Part shown: positions 27,336 to 36,147 of the stretch, piece by piece
Position numbering within the stretch: the stretch's first letter is position 1
Layout: each line of letters starts with the position of its first letter
Assembly: GCA_900100245.1 (NCBI GenBank)
Contig: FNEU01000013.1
Coordinates: 1-64,000, forward strand
Source: Lachnospiraceae bacterium G41
Lineage (GTDB): Bacteria; Bacillota; Clostridia; Lachnospirales; Lachnospiraceae
Length of the DNA stretch: 64,000 nt
Reading direction: 5' to 3'
Translations under genes and position numbers: made by a program
Notes under the pieces: generated by a model
The model's database searches: none
What the model saw: only the letters and a program-made list of their open reading frames with translations
What the model was told of the DNA's origin: nothing

Positions 27336-28784
27336 TCAGTCGGTTATTCTTCTTCTGTATTCGGAATTGGGATTACAGTTTCTCTCCAAATCGGTAGCCC
27401 TTCTGTTGTATTCAGGGTGATTCTCATAGAACTTTTCTTTTTCCTTATACATGTTTTCGTCCGCGATATGCAAAGCTTTTCTGACTTCAAACGAAGCATC
27501 CACGAAACAGCTTCCTATCGCGAATTTGATTCTGTCCGATTCGTCGGACAGCTTTCTGATATTGTCGATGAGCGCATTGAATTCTTCCTCTTTTTTGTTC
27601 TCAACGATTATGAGGAATTCATCTCCGCCGACTCTGTAAATATCAGCATCCTTGAAGTTTTCTTTTAGAAGTGCTGCCGCATCTTTTAGGAGCTGATCCC
27701 CCACCAGATGACCTTTACTGTCATTGATTGCTTTAAGACCGTTTAAGTCCATAAAAGCAACGCCGTACGGATTTTTGATTACGTAATCGCCGTTTACAAT
27801 ATCGGTAATCATATTGTTCATGGCATTACGATTGAAAACGTTTGTCAGAGAATCCATTATGCTCTGCGTTTTCATTTTTTCATACAGGAGATAATTGTTT
27901 ATTTCCGCTGCTAAAAGAAATGTTGTTATCTCGAGAATCTGCTTGATATTGAGTGTGTCGGATACATCAAAATTGGTTGCCCAGATATATCCGATTGTTT
28001 CTTTGTTGGCTCGAAGCGGATAAATTACAAGATTTGATACATGCGCCATCCTAAGCGAATCGTACCAGAGTTTGTTTATCTTTTTTAACTCTTCCATATC
28101 TGCTTCGTCATGAATGATATAGCAGTTGCTTCCGGCAACAAGTTCACTCCAGGATTCGATGATTTTAAAGAATTCATCGTCCAGATAGTCTTCCATTCTT
28201 CTTGCGTCTTCACCGGGTGTTATACTGTGTGCGAGTACGGATGCTGTTCTGTTTTTAAAATCCGTCAAAAGAATGCAGCATCTGTTGGCTTTGCATGCTT
28301 TCCTTATATCATCGATAACCGCTCCCATTGCCGCCTTAAAATCCGATGTCTCATGAAGCATTACGCTGGTCTTTATTACCTGGGCGGCGGTCTGCGCTGT
28401 AACATCGCTTAATTTGTCGGCCTCCGCATTCGGAGTCATATCATATGAGAACAGACTGTAGCCGATATCTTCCCTGTCGGAAACCAGGGGCATCATAAAA
28501 ATATCCATCCACGAATTGTATCTTTCAGCATTCACATACGCATGGATGAGTCTGTTTTCAAATATGCATCTTGCGGTCATTGCCTCAAAATTATAGTCAC
28601 GTAAAATGTACTCATAATAAGGACGACCCGGAATAAAATCTTTCGGATCCACATTTACAGACTTTAGATATAAATCGTTTGCAGCCTCGATGCAGGGCTC
28701 TGAATGCGTACCGTTGGGATTGACTTTAACCGATACGACGCACGCAAGCTTTTTTAAGTTTTTTACAAATAACTGATAATCCAA
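27336..28784 (-). CDS. Soluble diguanylate cyclase with GAF-like sensor region
   Basis: This 482-residue protein has no membrane segment. Residues about 5-120 are PAS-like, about 130-310 GAF-like (CCILLTDFKNRTASVLAHS, LVIYPLRANKETIGYIWATN), and about 315-460 form a GGDEF domain with an intact active site RVGGDEFLIIV and the substrate helix NRNAMNNMITDI. It should make c-di-GMP. No RxxD inhibitory site is evident just before GGDEF. The start is TTG at 28784, supported by GGAGGGG about 7 nt upstream and lack of an early ATG. It is transcribed alone, with its own terminator. Confidence 0.85.
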   Translation of the reverse strand: MDYQLFVKNLKKLACVVSVKVNPNGTHSEPCIEAANDLYLKSVNVDPKDFIPGRPYYEYILRDYNFEAMTARCIFENRLIHAYVNAERYNSWMDIFMMPLVSDREDIGYSLFSYDMTPNAEADKLSDVTAQTAAQVIKTSVMLHETSDFKAAMGAVIDDIRKACKANRCCILLTDFKNRTASVLAHSITPGEDARRMEDYLDDEFFKIIESWSELVAGSNCYIIHDEADMEELKKINKLWYDSLRMAHVSNLVIYPLRANKETIGYIWATNFDVSDTLNIKQILEITTFLLAAEINNYLLYEKMKTQSIMDSLTNVFNRNAMNNMITDIVNGDYVIKNPYGVAFMDLNGLKAINDSKGHLVGDQLLKDAAALLKENFKDADIYRVGGDEFLIIVENKKEEEFNALIDNIRKLSDESDRIKFAIGSCFVDASFEVRKALHIADENMYKEKEKFYENHPEYNRRATDLERNCNPNSEYRRRITD

Positions 28785-28843
28785 AAAAATCCCCTCCGAT
28801 TTTTAGTCCACCAAAATATTTATCGGTTACTATTATCCCATTC

Positions 28844-28873
28844 TTGACAAGAAAAATCTATGTTTTTTATAAT
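28844..28873 (+). promoter_or_regulatory. Consensus SigA promoter of the CYTH gene
   Basis: TTGACA (28844-28849) and TATAAT (28868-28873), both perfect consensus, are separated by 18 nt and followed by GGAG and ATG 28897. It is the best textbook promoter in the window, for a single small gene. Confidence 0.85.
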
Positions 28874-28896
28874 TTAAACAGGTTTTGGAGGTTATT

Positions 28897-29340
28897 ATGG
28901 GAAAAGAAATTGAAAGAAAATTCAAAATTAGAGAAATGCCCGACTTAAGCGCTTATCCTTTTAAGTGTTTGGAACAGGGTTACCTTAATACAAACCCCGT
29001 TGTAAGAGTCCGCAAGGAAGACGATACATATTATCTCACGTACAAGGGAAAAGGCTTTTTAGAGAGAGAAGAATACAATCTCCCGCTTAACAAAGAATCC
29101 TACGAACATCTTATCGTGAAGGCTGACGGAAAGATCATAAAAAAGAAAAGATATCTCATTCCTTATGAGAATTACACAATAGAGTTAGATATTTTCGAAG
29201 GCGAACTTGCACCTTTGGTATTTGCAGAAGTCGAATTCGAGACTTTGGACGAAGCCACATCCTTTACTCCTCCGGAATGGTTCGGTGAAGATGTTACCAA
29301 GGACAAGAACTACTCTAACGCACATCTGGCGTTATCATAA
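28897..29340 (+). CDS. CYTH-domain phosphatase/cyclase-like protein
   Basis: This 147-residue protein starts MGKEIERKFKI with the CYTH signature E-x-E-x-K near the N-terminus. It carries the tunnel-barrel acidic/basic pattern VVRVRKEDDTYYLTYKGKG, KKKRYLI, ELDIFEG and AEVEFETLDEA. Single-domain bacterial CYTH proteins of this size are often inorganic triphosphatases. I placed the start at ATG 28897, because the in-frame TTG at 28885 overlaps the ribosome site GGAG. The gene stands alone on the plus strand and is followed by the interspersed hairpin and a terminator. Confidence 0.88.
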   Translation: MGKEIERKFKIREMPDLSAYPFKCLEQGYLNTNPVVRVRKEDDTYYLTYKGKGFLEREEYNLPLNKESYEHLIVKADGKIIKKKRYLIPYENYTIELDIFEGELAPLVFAEVEFETLDEATSFTPPEWFGEDVTKDKNYSNAHLALS

Positions 29341-29345
29341 ACAAA

Positions 29346-29370
29346 GCCAGGCACGCTTCGCGAGCCGGGC
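29346..29370. repeat. Interspersed covarying hairpin repeat, copy 2
   Basis: The order is GCC-A-GGC-A-CGC-TTC-GCG-A-GCC-G-GGC. All three stem blocks pair completely (GCC/GGC, GGC/GCC, CGC/GCG) with unpaired purines between them. It begins 6 nt after the CYTH stop and directly precedes the terminator at 29381. Confidence 0.7.
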
Positions 29371-29380
29371 TCCGATAAAA

Positions 29381-29407
29381 AAGCCGGAAGGTAAATCCTT
29401 CCGGCTT
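29381..29407. terminator. Bidirectional terminator between CYTH gene and clpX
   Basis: AAGCCGGAAGG and CCTTCCGGCTT form a perfect 11-bp stem with loop TAAAT, with A-rich sequence before and TTTAATTTA after, between convergent genes. Confidence 0.85.
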
Positions 29408-29411
29408 TAAT

Positions 29412-30917
29412 TTATCCTCTGATCTCTACGATGGGACCGCCCTTTCCTTCGATGTAATCTCCGGTAATGGTTACGGTGCCAATGTTTTCATCCTTTGGAA
29501 TTTCATACATAATATCAAGCATGAATTCTTCGATGATGGCACGAAGTGCTCTGGCACCCGTGTCTTTTTCTTTTGCCTTCTTTGCAATGGCTCTTAATGC
29601 GGAATCATCAAAAATAAGCTTAACTTCATCGAGTTCAAGAAGCTTTTGATACTGCTTTAAGATTGCATTTTTCGGCTCTTTTAGGATGTCTACGAGTGCA
29701 TCCTCATCCAGGCTGTCCAAGGGGCAGATAATCGGAAGTCTTCCGACGAATTCGGGAATCATTCCGTACTTTTTGATATCCTCCGTGGTAACCTTGTGAA
29801 GAAGCTTTTTGTCTTTATCGTATTTGTCTTTCAGTTCACTGTTAAAACCAATGCCTGCCTGCTTTGTAAGACGTGCCTTGATGATTTCCTCCATATCGGG
29901 GAATGCACCGCCGCAGATAAAGAGAATATTTCTCGTATTAACCGTGGTCATAGGAACCATTGCATTCTTGCTGGTAGCGCCTACCGGTACTTCTATCTCA
30001 GCACCTTCAAGAAGCTTTAACATTCCCTGCTGAACCGATTCACCCGATACGTCGCGGTGATTGGTATTGGGCTTCTTTGCAAGCTTGTCGATTTCATCGA
30101 CAAAGATAATACCGCATTCTGCTTTATCCACATCGTTGTCAGCTGCAGCAAGGAGCTTGCTTACAACACTTTCGATATCATCGCCTATATAACCTGCTTC
30201 GGTAAGTGCAGTTGCATCAGCGATTGCAAGCGGCACGTCAAGAAGCTTCGCAAGAGTCTGTACGATATAAGTCTTACCGCAGCCCGTGGGACCGAGCATT
30301 AAAATGTTTGATTTTTCTATCTCAATCTCATCCATTGTGTCGGTTGCGACTCTTTTATAATGGTTGTAAACGGCAACGGATAAAATCTTTTTGGCTTCTT
30401 CCTGACCTATTACATATTCATCAAGCTTAGCCTTTAATTTGTGAGGCGCAGGAATATCCTTAAGCTTGATAATGGGCTCTTTTTTCTCGTCGGGATTTCT
30501 CTTCTTAATCTTAGTTCTGGGATTGATATTTCCACCCATCAAATCGTTAAGATTTAAGAAAAATGTACCGTGAGGAGTAGCCGGACCTTTAGGCTTATCG
30601 TCCTTCTTTTCTTCCTTCTTTTCAGGCTCGTCTTCGCCTGCTTCTTTTATGATTGTTGCCTCTTCTTCAGTTTTGTTTTCTTTAATACCTGTCGGTGCTT
30701 CGTTAGGATTTACGCCGCCCATTCCCGGAAACATTCCGGCCAAGGTGGCAGGATCCATTCCAAGCATATCCTTATAAGGGGATTGATTTAACATGTCTGT
30801 GCTCTTTTGCAGGCAGTCAATGCATATGCAAAGTGAGTCGGACATTTTAAGCATTTTCCCCGCTACACTTTCGGTTCTGTGGCAGACCGAACAGATATCT
30901 TCGTATTCGTTGTTCAT
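29412..30917 (-). CDS. clpX: ATP-dependent Clp protease ATPase ClpX, long-linker form
   Basis: ClpX unfolds tagged proteins and feeds them to ClpP. The N-terminal zinc finger CSVC...CICIDC (about 8-34) is followed by a linker of about 120 residues, rich in E and K, then the AAA+ core: Walker A LGPTGCGKT, Walker B IIFVDEIDKLA, sensor/Arg elements and C-terminal GARALRAIIEEFM. At 501 residues it is about 75 longer than usual ClpX; the excess is in the linker. The pore loop reads GYIGDD rather than GYVGED. An IGF tripeptide (AGIGFNS) for ClpP docking is present. No clpP or tig is nearby; it sits last in the polysaccharide cluster. Confidence 0.93.
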   Translation of the reverse strand: MNNEYEDICSVCHRTESVAGKMLKMSDSLCICIDCLQKSTDMLNQSPYKDMLGMDPATLAGMFPGMGGVNPNEAPTGIKENKTEEEATIIKEAGEDEPEKKEEKKDDKPKGPATPHGTFFLNLNDLMGGNINPRTKIKKRNPDEKKEPIIKLKDIPAPHKLKAKLDEYVIGQEEAKKILSVAVYNHYKRVATDTMDEIEIEKSNILMLGPTGCGKTYIVQTLAKLLDVPLAIADATALTEAGYIGDDIESVVSKLLAAADNDVDKAECGIIFVDEIDKLAKKPNTNHRDVSGESVQQGMLKLLEGAEIEVPVGATSKNAMVPMTTVNTRNILFICGGAFPDMEEIIKARLTKQAGIGFNSELKDKYDKDKKLLHKVTTEDIKKYGMIPEFVGRLPIICPLDSLDEDALVDILKEPKNAILKQYQKLLELDEVKLIFDDSALRAIAKKAKEKDTGARALRAIIEEFMLDIMYEIPKDENIGTVTITGDYIEGKGGPIVEIRG

Positions 30918-30939
30918 CTTGTCTCCTGATTAGTCTCTT

Positions 30940-32211
30940 TTATTTGCCCTGAAGCGTTACTTCAATCGTAAACTCTTCATACTCTGTTCCGTTGTATCTT
31001 TCGTAGGTAATATGGACTTTGCTGCCCTTTGCGTATGAAGCAAGGTACTTTTTAAATTCAGCCATCGATACAATGGAATCGCCTTCAAATTCGGTAATGA
31101 TGTCGCCACGCATAAGTCCTGCCATATCGGCGGTACCGCCGGGAACAACTTCCGAAATATAAACGCCCTTGGGAATAACGGCACCTTCGTTTGTATATAG
31201 TGTCGAATTTATTTCAACTGCCGAAATACCAAAGTACGACTGCTGGTCCTCGGGTAATTCGGTTAACTGCTGCTTGTTCATAAGCTCGCGGATAATGGGG
31301 TCAGCTTCATTAATCGGGATTGCATATCCCATGCCTTCTACCGCATTACCGAAGAGTTTATCGGAGTTGATACCGATGAGTTCGCCCTTCATGTTAAGGA
31401 GAGCACCGCCGGAGTTGCCGGGGTTAATCGCTGCATCGGTCTGAATGAAATTGCCGGGTTCGCCGGACTCAGTAATGATTTCTCTGTCAAGTGCACTTAC
31501 TACACCTGCGGTTACGGACTGGCCGTATCCTAAAGCATTACCGATTGCTACAACGCCTTCTCCTACCTTTGTTTCATCGGAATTGCCGATAATTGCAATC
31601 TTTATACTACCGAGTGTTGAATCGTTTAACTCGGATAAATCAACGGCTACAACAGCAAGGTCCATTGAGACCTTTTTGCCTTTAACCGTTGCGGGAGCAT
31701 CTGTTCCGTCGCAGAAATTAATGGATATCGTCTTGTTGTTTTCAACAACATGATAGTTGGTGGCAATTAAAAGTTCAGTATCGGACTGACCAACGATAAT
31801 ACCGCTTCCTGCACTTTGTCCCTCGTATTTATATCCGTTGTAATCATAATCTCCGACTACATTGATTGATACGATGGCGGGCATACAGTTTTCCGCTACT
31901 TCCGCAACCGTATATCCTTCATTTGACATAACGATATCTTCAACTTCTTCGATTATTTCTTCCTGTTCTTCAGGTATCTTGGCGTGGAAATCGTTTTCTT
32001 TGTCATTGGGCTTTATAGGATCCGAAGGACCCGGAGTAAATGTAGTCTGGGAAGGAGTTTCACCTACAACCGCAGGAACAACAAGTTTGTTCGAAACAAT
32101 GGCAATACCTGTATATGTAACGCCTGCACACACTCCGAACACAATTCCCAAAAGAATTATCCATAAAACAGATAAAATTTTATTAGGTTTTTTCTTATTC
32201 TCTGAACTCAT
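30940..32211 (-). CDS. HtrA-like membrane serine protease with PDZ domain
   Basis: This 423-residue protease is anchored by one membrane segment (about 12-36). A flexible, acidic linker follows, then a trypsin-like domain with catalytic histidine in ATNYHVVENN, aspartate in SMDLAVVAVD and serine in NPGNSGGALL, and a C-terminal PDZ domain (GISAVEINS ... PGGTADMAGLMRGDIITEFEGD). HtrA proteases degrade misfolded exported proteins. I chose ATG 32211, 8 nt after GGGAGG, over an in-frame GTG at 32220. It is 26 nt after a glycosyltransferase gene and 22 nt before clpX, so both are probably read from the polysaccharide operon. Confidence 0.92.
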   Translation of the reverse strand: MSSENKKKPNKILSVLWIILLGIVFGVCAGVTYTGIAIVSNKLVVPAVVGETPSQTTFTPGPSDPIKPNDKENDFHAKIPEEQEEIIEEVEDIVMSNEGYTVAEVAENCMPAIVSINVVGDYDYNGYKYEGQSAGSGIIVGQSDTELLIATNYHVVENNKTISINFCDGTDAPATVKGKKVSMDLAVVAVDLSELNDSTLGSIKIAIIGNSDETKVGEGVVAIGNALGYGQSVTAGVVSALDREIITESGEPGNFIQTDAAINPGNSGGALLNMKGELIGINSDKLFGNAVEGMGYAIPINEADPIIRELMNKQQLTELPEDQQSYFGISAVEINSTLYTNEGAVIPKGVYISEVVPGGTADMAGLMRGDIITEFEGDSIVSMAEFKKYLASYAKGSKVHITYERYNGTEYEEFTIEVTLQGK

Positions 32212-32237
32212 AAATAACACCTCCCGTCGGAGAAAAT

Positions 32238-33485
32238 TTATTTAGTTTCTTCTTTATCGTTTTCCTTTTTATCAGTCTTTATTTCAGGCTCGTTATCGCT
32301 CTTCCAAGCTACTTCCCTGTTGGTTGTAACAGCATGTGAACGGTCAATCATCTTATCCTTGGGACGAACCTTTATTTCATCACGAAGAGTTGATTTTCTG
32401 CCGGTTTCTTTATAAGGGTCGGTATTGCTTGATGCCTTATGTACCATTCTGCCGTCCTTATACTCTGTTTCCGTTATACCATATCCTGCATGGAAATTAA
32501 TCTTTTTGTTGTTTTCGTAAACATCCTTGCCAATCCAGTACTCGGGAAGCGATGAAAACTTCGTTAGCAAGAATCTTGGCAAAAACTCATGTATAAGGCC
32601 TAATCTGTAGCCCATAAACTTAAATCCGCTGTTTATGATAAGTTTGGGTATAAGATAAGCTTTTTTTCTTTTTTTAAGATATTCTATTGTCTTTGATACA
32701 AGCTTCTTTCCTTCGCCGACAGATGAAATATTCTTAAATATATCGGGATAGTCAGCCTGTGACACACCAAGATCGAAGTTTCTTTTAAACAGCGTAATAT
32801 TTCCGTAATCATGTGAATGAATTACTTCCGCACTGGCGGTATAAGCTATCTTATATCCGGCCTTAATCAGGTGTGCGGCATAAATCATGTCCTCGTTGAA
32901 TATTACATATTCCTCGAATCCGCCAAGTTTCTCATACACATCTCTGTCATATGCCGCGCAGACATTCGAGCAAAAATATGTCTTGATTCCGAGTTCATTT
33001 ATATCAGATACGCTTTTAAGCCTCGATTTTCTTGGGTAATTGAAATTTCTTGTAAATTTTTCTATTTCTCCGGAATTCTTCTTTGCAACCTGTCTTGCAT
33101 ATGAAGCCGCTGCTTTTCCTGTAATAATGGGATTGATGAGCTTTTCAATCATCTCCTCATTCTTAGGTACGGCATCATCCGTCATCATAACAAAAATATC
33201 GGCCTCTGATCTTAAGACGCCGTCTCTTCTTGTTCTGCCGTGATTGAACTCTCTTTTTGAAATATGCGTAACGTGAATATTATCGTACGCTTTTTCCAGA
33301 GGATGATTAAACATAAGTTCCGAATAATATCTTTCCTCGGTGTTCATCACTATTATTCTGTTAATCGGATACGTCTGTTTTTCGAGCATATCAATAAGCC
33401 TTATAAAAGATTCTTTAGGCTTATATGCCGGAATTATGACGTCCACAATAGGATTCTCTCTCATATATTTCAAAAAGGTCTCCAT
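32238..33485 (-). CDS. Family 2 glycosyltransferase (rhamnosyltransferase-like)
   Basis: This 415-residue protein has an N-terminal GT-A fold: VDVIIPAYKPKESFIRLIDML, then FMMTDDAVPKN with the DDA metal motif (about 105-107) and GGFEEYVIFNEDMIYAAHLIKAGYK with the ED acceptor region. The motif FNHGRTRRDG is typical of bacterial rhamnosyltransferases using dTDP-rhamnose. The C-terminus (about 360-415) is charged and probably disordered. It lies between the LCP gene and the HtrA gene, with gaps of 24 and 26 nt, and likely adds a sugar to the lipid-linked polymer started by WbaP. Confidence 0.85.
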   Translation of the reverse strand: METFLKYMRENPIVDVIIPAYKPKESFIRLIDMLEKQTYPINRIIVMNTEERYYSELMFNHPLEKAYDNIHVTHISKREFNHGRTRRDGVLRSEADIFVMMTDDAVPKNEEMIEKLINPIITGKAAASYARQVAKKNSGEIEKFTRNFNYPRKSRLKSVSDINELGIKTYFCSNVCAAYDRDVYEKLGGFEEYVIFNEDMIYAAHLIKAGYKIAYTASAEVIHSHDYGNITLFKRNFDLGVSQADYPDIFKNISSVGEGKKLVSKTIEYLKKRKKAYLIPKLIINSGFKFMGYRLGLIHEFLPRFLLTKFSSLPEYWIGKDVYENNKKINFHAGYGITETEYKDGRMVHKASSNTDPYKETGRKSTLRDEIKVRPKDKMIDRSHAVTTNREVAWKSDNEPEIKTDKKENDKEETK

Positions 33486-33509
33486 ATTTTACTATGGAGA
33501 CCGCACTTT

Positions 33510-34649
33510 TTATTTTCCGTACATTGCTGCTTCAGATTTAATCTTTTGAGATAAATCCTTAACCGTCGCAGATGGAGTATACTCAATTCCCGGATACAAG
33601 AATTCGTGTAGTTCTTTTACATTGCTTTCAAGATCTACAGGAATAACGCAATCTCCTTTAGCTCCAAGAAGACCGGAGGTTTTATTTTCACCAAACGGAA
33701 AACCGTCTGAAGCAACTATATTGTACTTGGAAGCTTCAGTAGCCATAGGAATTATTTCCTTGTCCAAATCCATATTGGTTGCTATATAAGGGAATACATC
33801 CGTACAAATCTTGGAAATCTGTACGGGATCAATCTTCTTGGCCTTTACCACTATCTGTTTCAATACATCACGCTGTCTCTCGGTACGCTTATAATCAGCT
33901 CCGGCCGTATAACGGATACGGCAATATGCAAGTGCCTGATAACCGCTTAGTGTCTGAAGTCCCGTATTCTGTACCGGAATATAATCATCGGTAAGTACAG
34001 CATTGGTCTCAGTCGAATACATTGATCTCTGATAGTCATTTAAGTATTTTATCTCATTCTGCTGAATATCAATATCTACACCGCCGACAGCATCAATGGT
34101 ATTCATTACGCCGTCAAATCCGACTGTAACAAACTGAGTAATGTACAAATCCAAATTCTGATTAAGCATATTCAATGCTCTTGCCGGTCCGCCGTAAGCA
34201 TATGCAGCATTACATTTCTGTAAACTTACATTCTTATCAGGCTCGGCGATATTTAAAAGCGTATCTCTGTAAACACTGCAAAGTCTCGTTTCGCCGGTTT
34301 CATTGTCGATTGCGCAAATGATAATGGTATCGGTTCTGGTACCATTTTTAAGCGTGCCGTTACGTGCATCAACTCCGAAAAATGCCAAAGTGGTATAAGT
34401 CTTTTTGATTTCCTCGACGATGGGATCATCCTCTTTGACATTTGTAACAATCTCTTCCGGTTTAAGTTCATACTTTTTAACACCGGTATCCTCGTCCGTT
34501 GCTCTGAAAGCATAGATAAGAACTACTATTACGGCAACAAGTACTAAAGCTTCAAGACCGATGATGACATTTCTGACAACTTTATTGCCGCCTTTTTTCT
34601 TTCTTCTTTTAACGTTTCTGTTTCCGTTTCCTCTTGTCCTGTCTGACAT
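33510..34649 (-). CDS. LytR-CpsA-Psr (LCP) family glycopolymer ligase
   Basis: LCP enzymes join lipid-linked glycopolymers to peptidoglycan outside the membrane. The 379-residue protein has a lysine/arginine-rich cytoplasmic start, one membrane segment (about 28-48) and the LCP domain: FFGVDARNGTLKNGTRTDTI with conserved R-x-D-T, LCSVYRDTLL, GFDGVMNTIDAVGGVDIDI, GYQALAYCRIRYTAGADYKRTERQRDVL split over the conserved arginines. ATG 34649 is preferred to TTG 34655 for ribosome-site spacing. Its place beside WbaP and glycosyltransferases says the cluster makes a wall-attached polysaccharide. Confidence 0.93.
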   Translation of the reverse strand: MSDRTRGNGNRNVKRRKKKGGNKVVRNVIIGLEALVLVAVIVVLIYAFRATDEDTGVKKYELKPEEIVTNVKEDDPIVEEIKKTYTTLAFFGVDARNGTLKNGTRTDTIIICAIDNETGETRLCSVYRDTLLNIAEPDKNVSLQKCNAAYAYGGPARALNMLNQNLDLYITQFVTVGFDGVMNTIDAVGGVDIDIQQNEIKYLNDYQRSMYSTETNAVLTDDYIPVQNTGLQTLSGYQALAYCRIRYTAGADYKRTERQRDVLKQIVVKAKKIDPVQISKICTDVFPYIATNMDLDKEIIPMATEASKYNIVASDGFPFGENKTSGLLGAKGDCVIPVDLESNVKELHEFLYPGIEYTPSATVKDLSQKIKSEAAMYGK

Positions 34650-34674
34650 CTCCAAATCCTACCTAGGTAGCCTC

Positions 34675-36075
34675 CTAATAAGCATTTTTATTGACAAACC
34701 CTTTAAGGAATGTCAAAAGAATAATCTGAACATCCAACCCTATTGTCCAGTTTTCGATATAGTATATATCGTATTCAACTCTTTTTCTGATGGAAGTATC
34801 TCCTCTGTATCCGTTTACCTGAGCCCAGCCGGTAAGACCCGGTCTTACCTGATGCTTAACCATGTAACGTGGGATTTCTTCCTTAAACTGCTCTACGAAC
34901 TGAGGTCTTTCAGGTCTCGGTCCGATTAGTGACATATCCCCTTTTAAAATATTGAAGAACTGCGGCGTCTCATCAAGACTGGTTCTTCTTAAAAACTTTC
35001 CGAAGCCGGTGACTCTCGGATCGTTTTTCGTGGTCCACTCTTTTTCCTCTTCTTCGGGCTTCTGTTCAATCATTGTTCTGAACTTGTACATCTTAAAGAC
35101 TTTATTGTGAAGTCCGACTCTTTCCTGAACAAAGAGAACAGGTCCGTCTTTTCTGCTTTTAATAACTATAACCGATAAAAGCATAATCGGAGAGAAAAGA
35201 ATAATGGCCACAAGTGAGCCTATTATATCAACAGCTCTTTTTAAATACCAGTTAAAAGTACTGGTTAACGGAACTCGTCTTATATTAATGACAGGCAGTC
35301 CCGATAAATCTTCTGTGTAGGGTCTGGACGGAATAACGGAATTGTAATCCGGAATAAACTTTGTATGAACACCGGATTTTTCGCACTTTCCTACGATTTC
35401 CTCAAGTCTTTTATAATTCTTAAGGGGAAGTGCTATGGCTATTTCGTCTAATTTGTTCTGAGGAAGAATCTCTTCAAGATTGTCTATTCTTCCAAGAACC
35501 TGTATTCCTTTATAATATGTTCCCGCGGGTACTTCATCATCAAGAATTCCTCTGATAAGATATCCCCACTGAGGATTGACAAGAATTCTGTCTATATATT
35601 GCTCGCAGGCTCTCGAATATCCGACGATAACAACCTGCTTAGTATTACGCCCTTTTTTTCTGATGACCGAAAGAATCTTTCTGACCGCAACTCTGTATGC
35701 AGTCATTAAAACCACATTGAGTACCGCAAATAAGATAATCAGCGAACGGGAAAAGTTGGGCTGGTTAATCAAATAGAGTACTACCAGGAATATCATTGCA
35801 CCGATGACATTTGCTTTGATAACATCAAAGAATTCACCGATTATGGAAGACATTCTTTTTGGTTTGTAAAGGTTCAGTGTTGCAAATATGGCAAGGTATC
35901 CCGGAAGAATGAAATACAGGGCAAAAAAGTAAGTTTTCCACGGTAAAACGCCCTGGTCTACCGGTGTGAAAATTACCATTCTGCCGTACCATGCCAGAAA
36001 GTATGCTAAAGCCGTTACTAGAAAATCAAGCACAACATGCAATCTGTTAAAAAATGTTTGATTGTCCTTAATCAT
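34675..36075 (-). CDS. Undecaprenyl-phosphate sugar-1-phosphate transferase (WbaP-like)
   Basis: This enzyme starts polysaccharide synthesis by moving a sugar phosphate from a nucleotide sugar to undecaprenyl phosphate. The 466-residue protein has four N-terminal membrane segments, a nucleotide-binding-like CoA middle domain (QVVIVGYSRACEQYIDRIL), one further hydrophobic helix (RAVDIIGSLVAIILFSPIM) and the catalytic region FRTMIE, RRTSLDETPQFFNILKGDMSLIGPRPERPQF and RPGLTGWAQVNGYRGDTS. The start is ATG 36075, with an in-frame TTG at 36081 as the alternative; no strong ribosome site is visible. A promoter lies at 36117-36145. Confidence 0.93.
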   Translation of the reverse strand: MIKDNQTFFNRLHVVLDFLVTALAYFLAWYGRMVIFTPVDQGVLPWKTYFFALYFILPGYLAIFATLNLYKPKRMSSIIGEFFDVIKANVIGAMIFLVVLYLINQPNFSRSLIILFAVLNVVLMTAYRVAVRKILSVIRKKGRNTKQVVIVGYSRACEQYIDRILVNPQWGYLIRGILDDEVPAGTYYKGIQVLGRIDNLEEILPQNKLDEIAIALPLKNYKRLEEIVGKCEKSGVHTKFIPDYNSVIPSRPYTEDLSGLPVINIRRVPLTSTFNWYLKRAVDIIGSLVAIILFSPIMLLSVIVIKSRKDGPVLFVQERVGLHNKVFKMYKFRTMIEQKPEEEEKEWTTKNDPRVTGFGKFLRRTSLDETPQFFNILKGDMSLIGPRPERPQFVEQFKEEIPRYMVKHQVRPGLTGWAQVNGYRGDTSIRKRVEYDIYYIENWTIGLDVQIILLTFLKGFVNKNAY

Positions 36076-36116
36076 AAGCAACTTGCGTCCATCAACTCAG
36101 ACGCCCTCGAATTATA

Positions 36117-36145
36117 ATGATACAATACGAAATTGTTTTTTTCAA
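36117..36145 (-). promoter_or_regulatory. Internal promoter before WbaP gene, with leader hairpin
   Basis: On the minus strand TTGAAA (36140-36145), a 17-nt spacer and TATCAT (36117-36122), itself next to a TATAAT, stand in the 72-nt gap before WbaP. The short leader then contains GCGTC...GACGC (36085-36104), a small hairpin just before the start codon. Confidence 0.6.
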
Positions 36146-36147
36146 GC

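Noticed and set aside
36082-36147. A riboswitch or transcription antitermination element before WbaP
   Set aside because: Only a 5-bp leader hairpin is visible after the promoter; there is no room for an alternative terminator/antiterminator pair.
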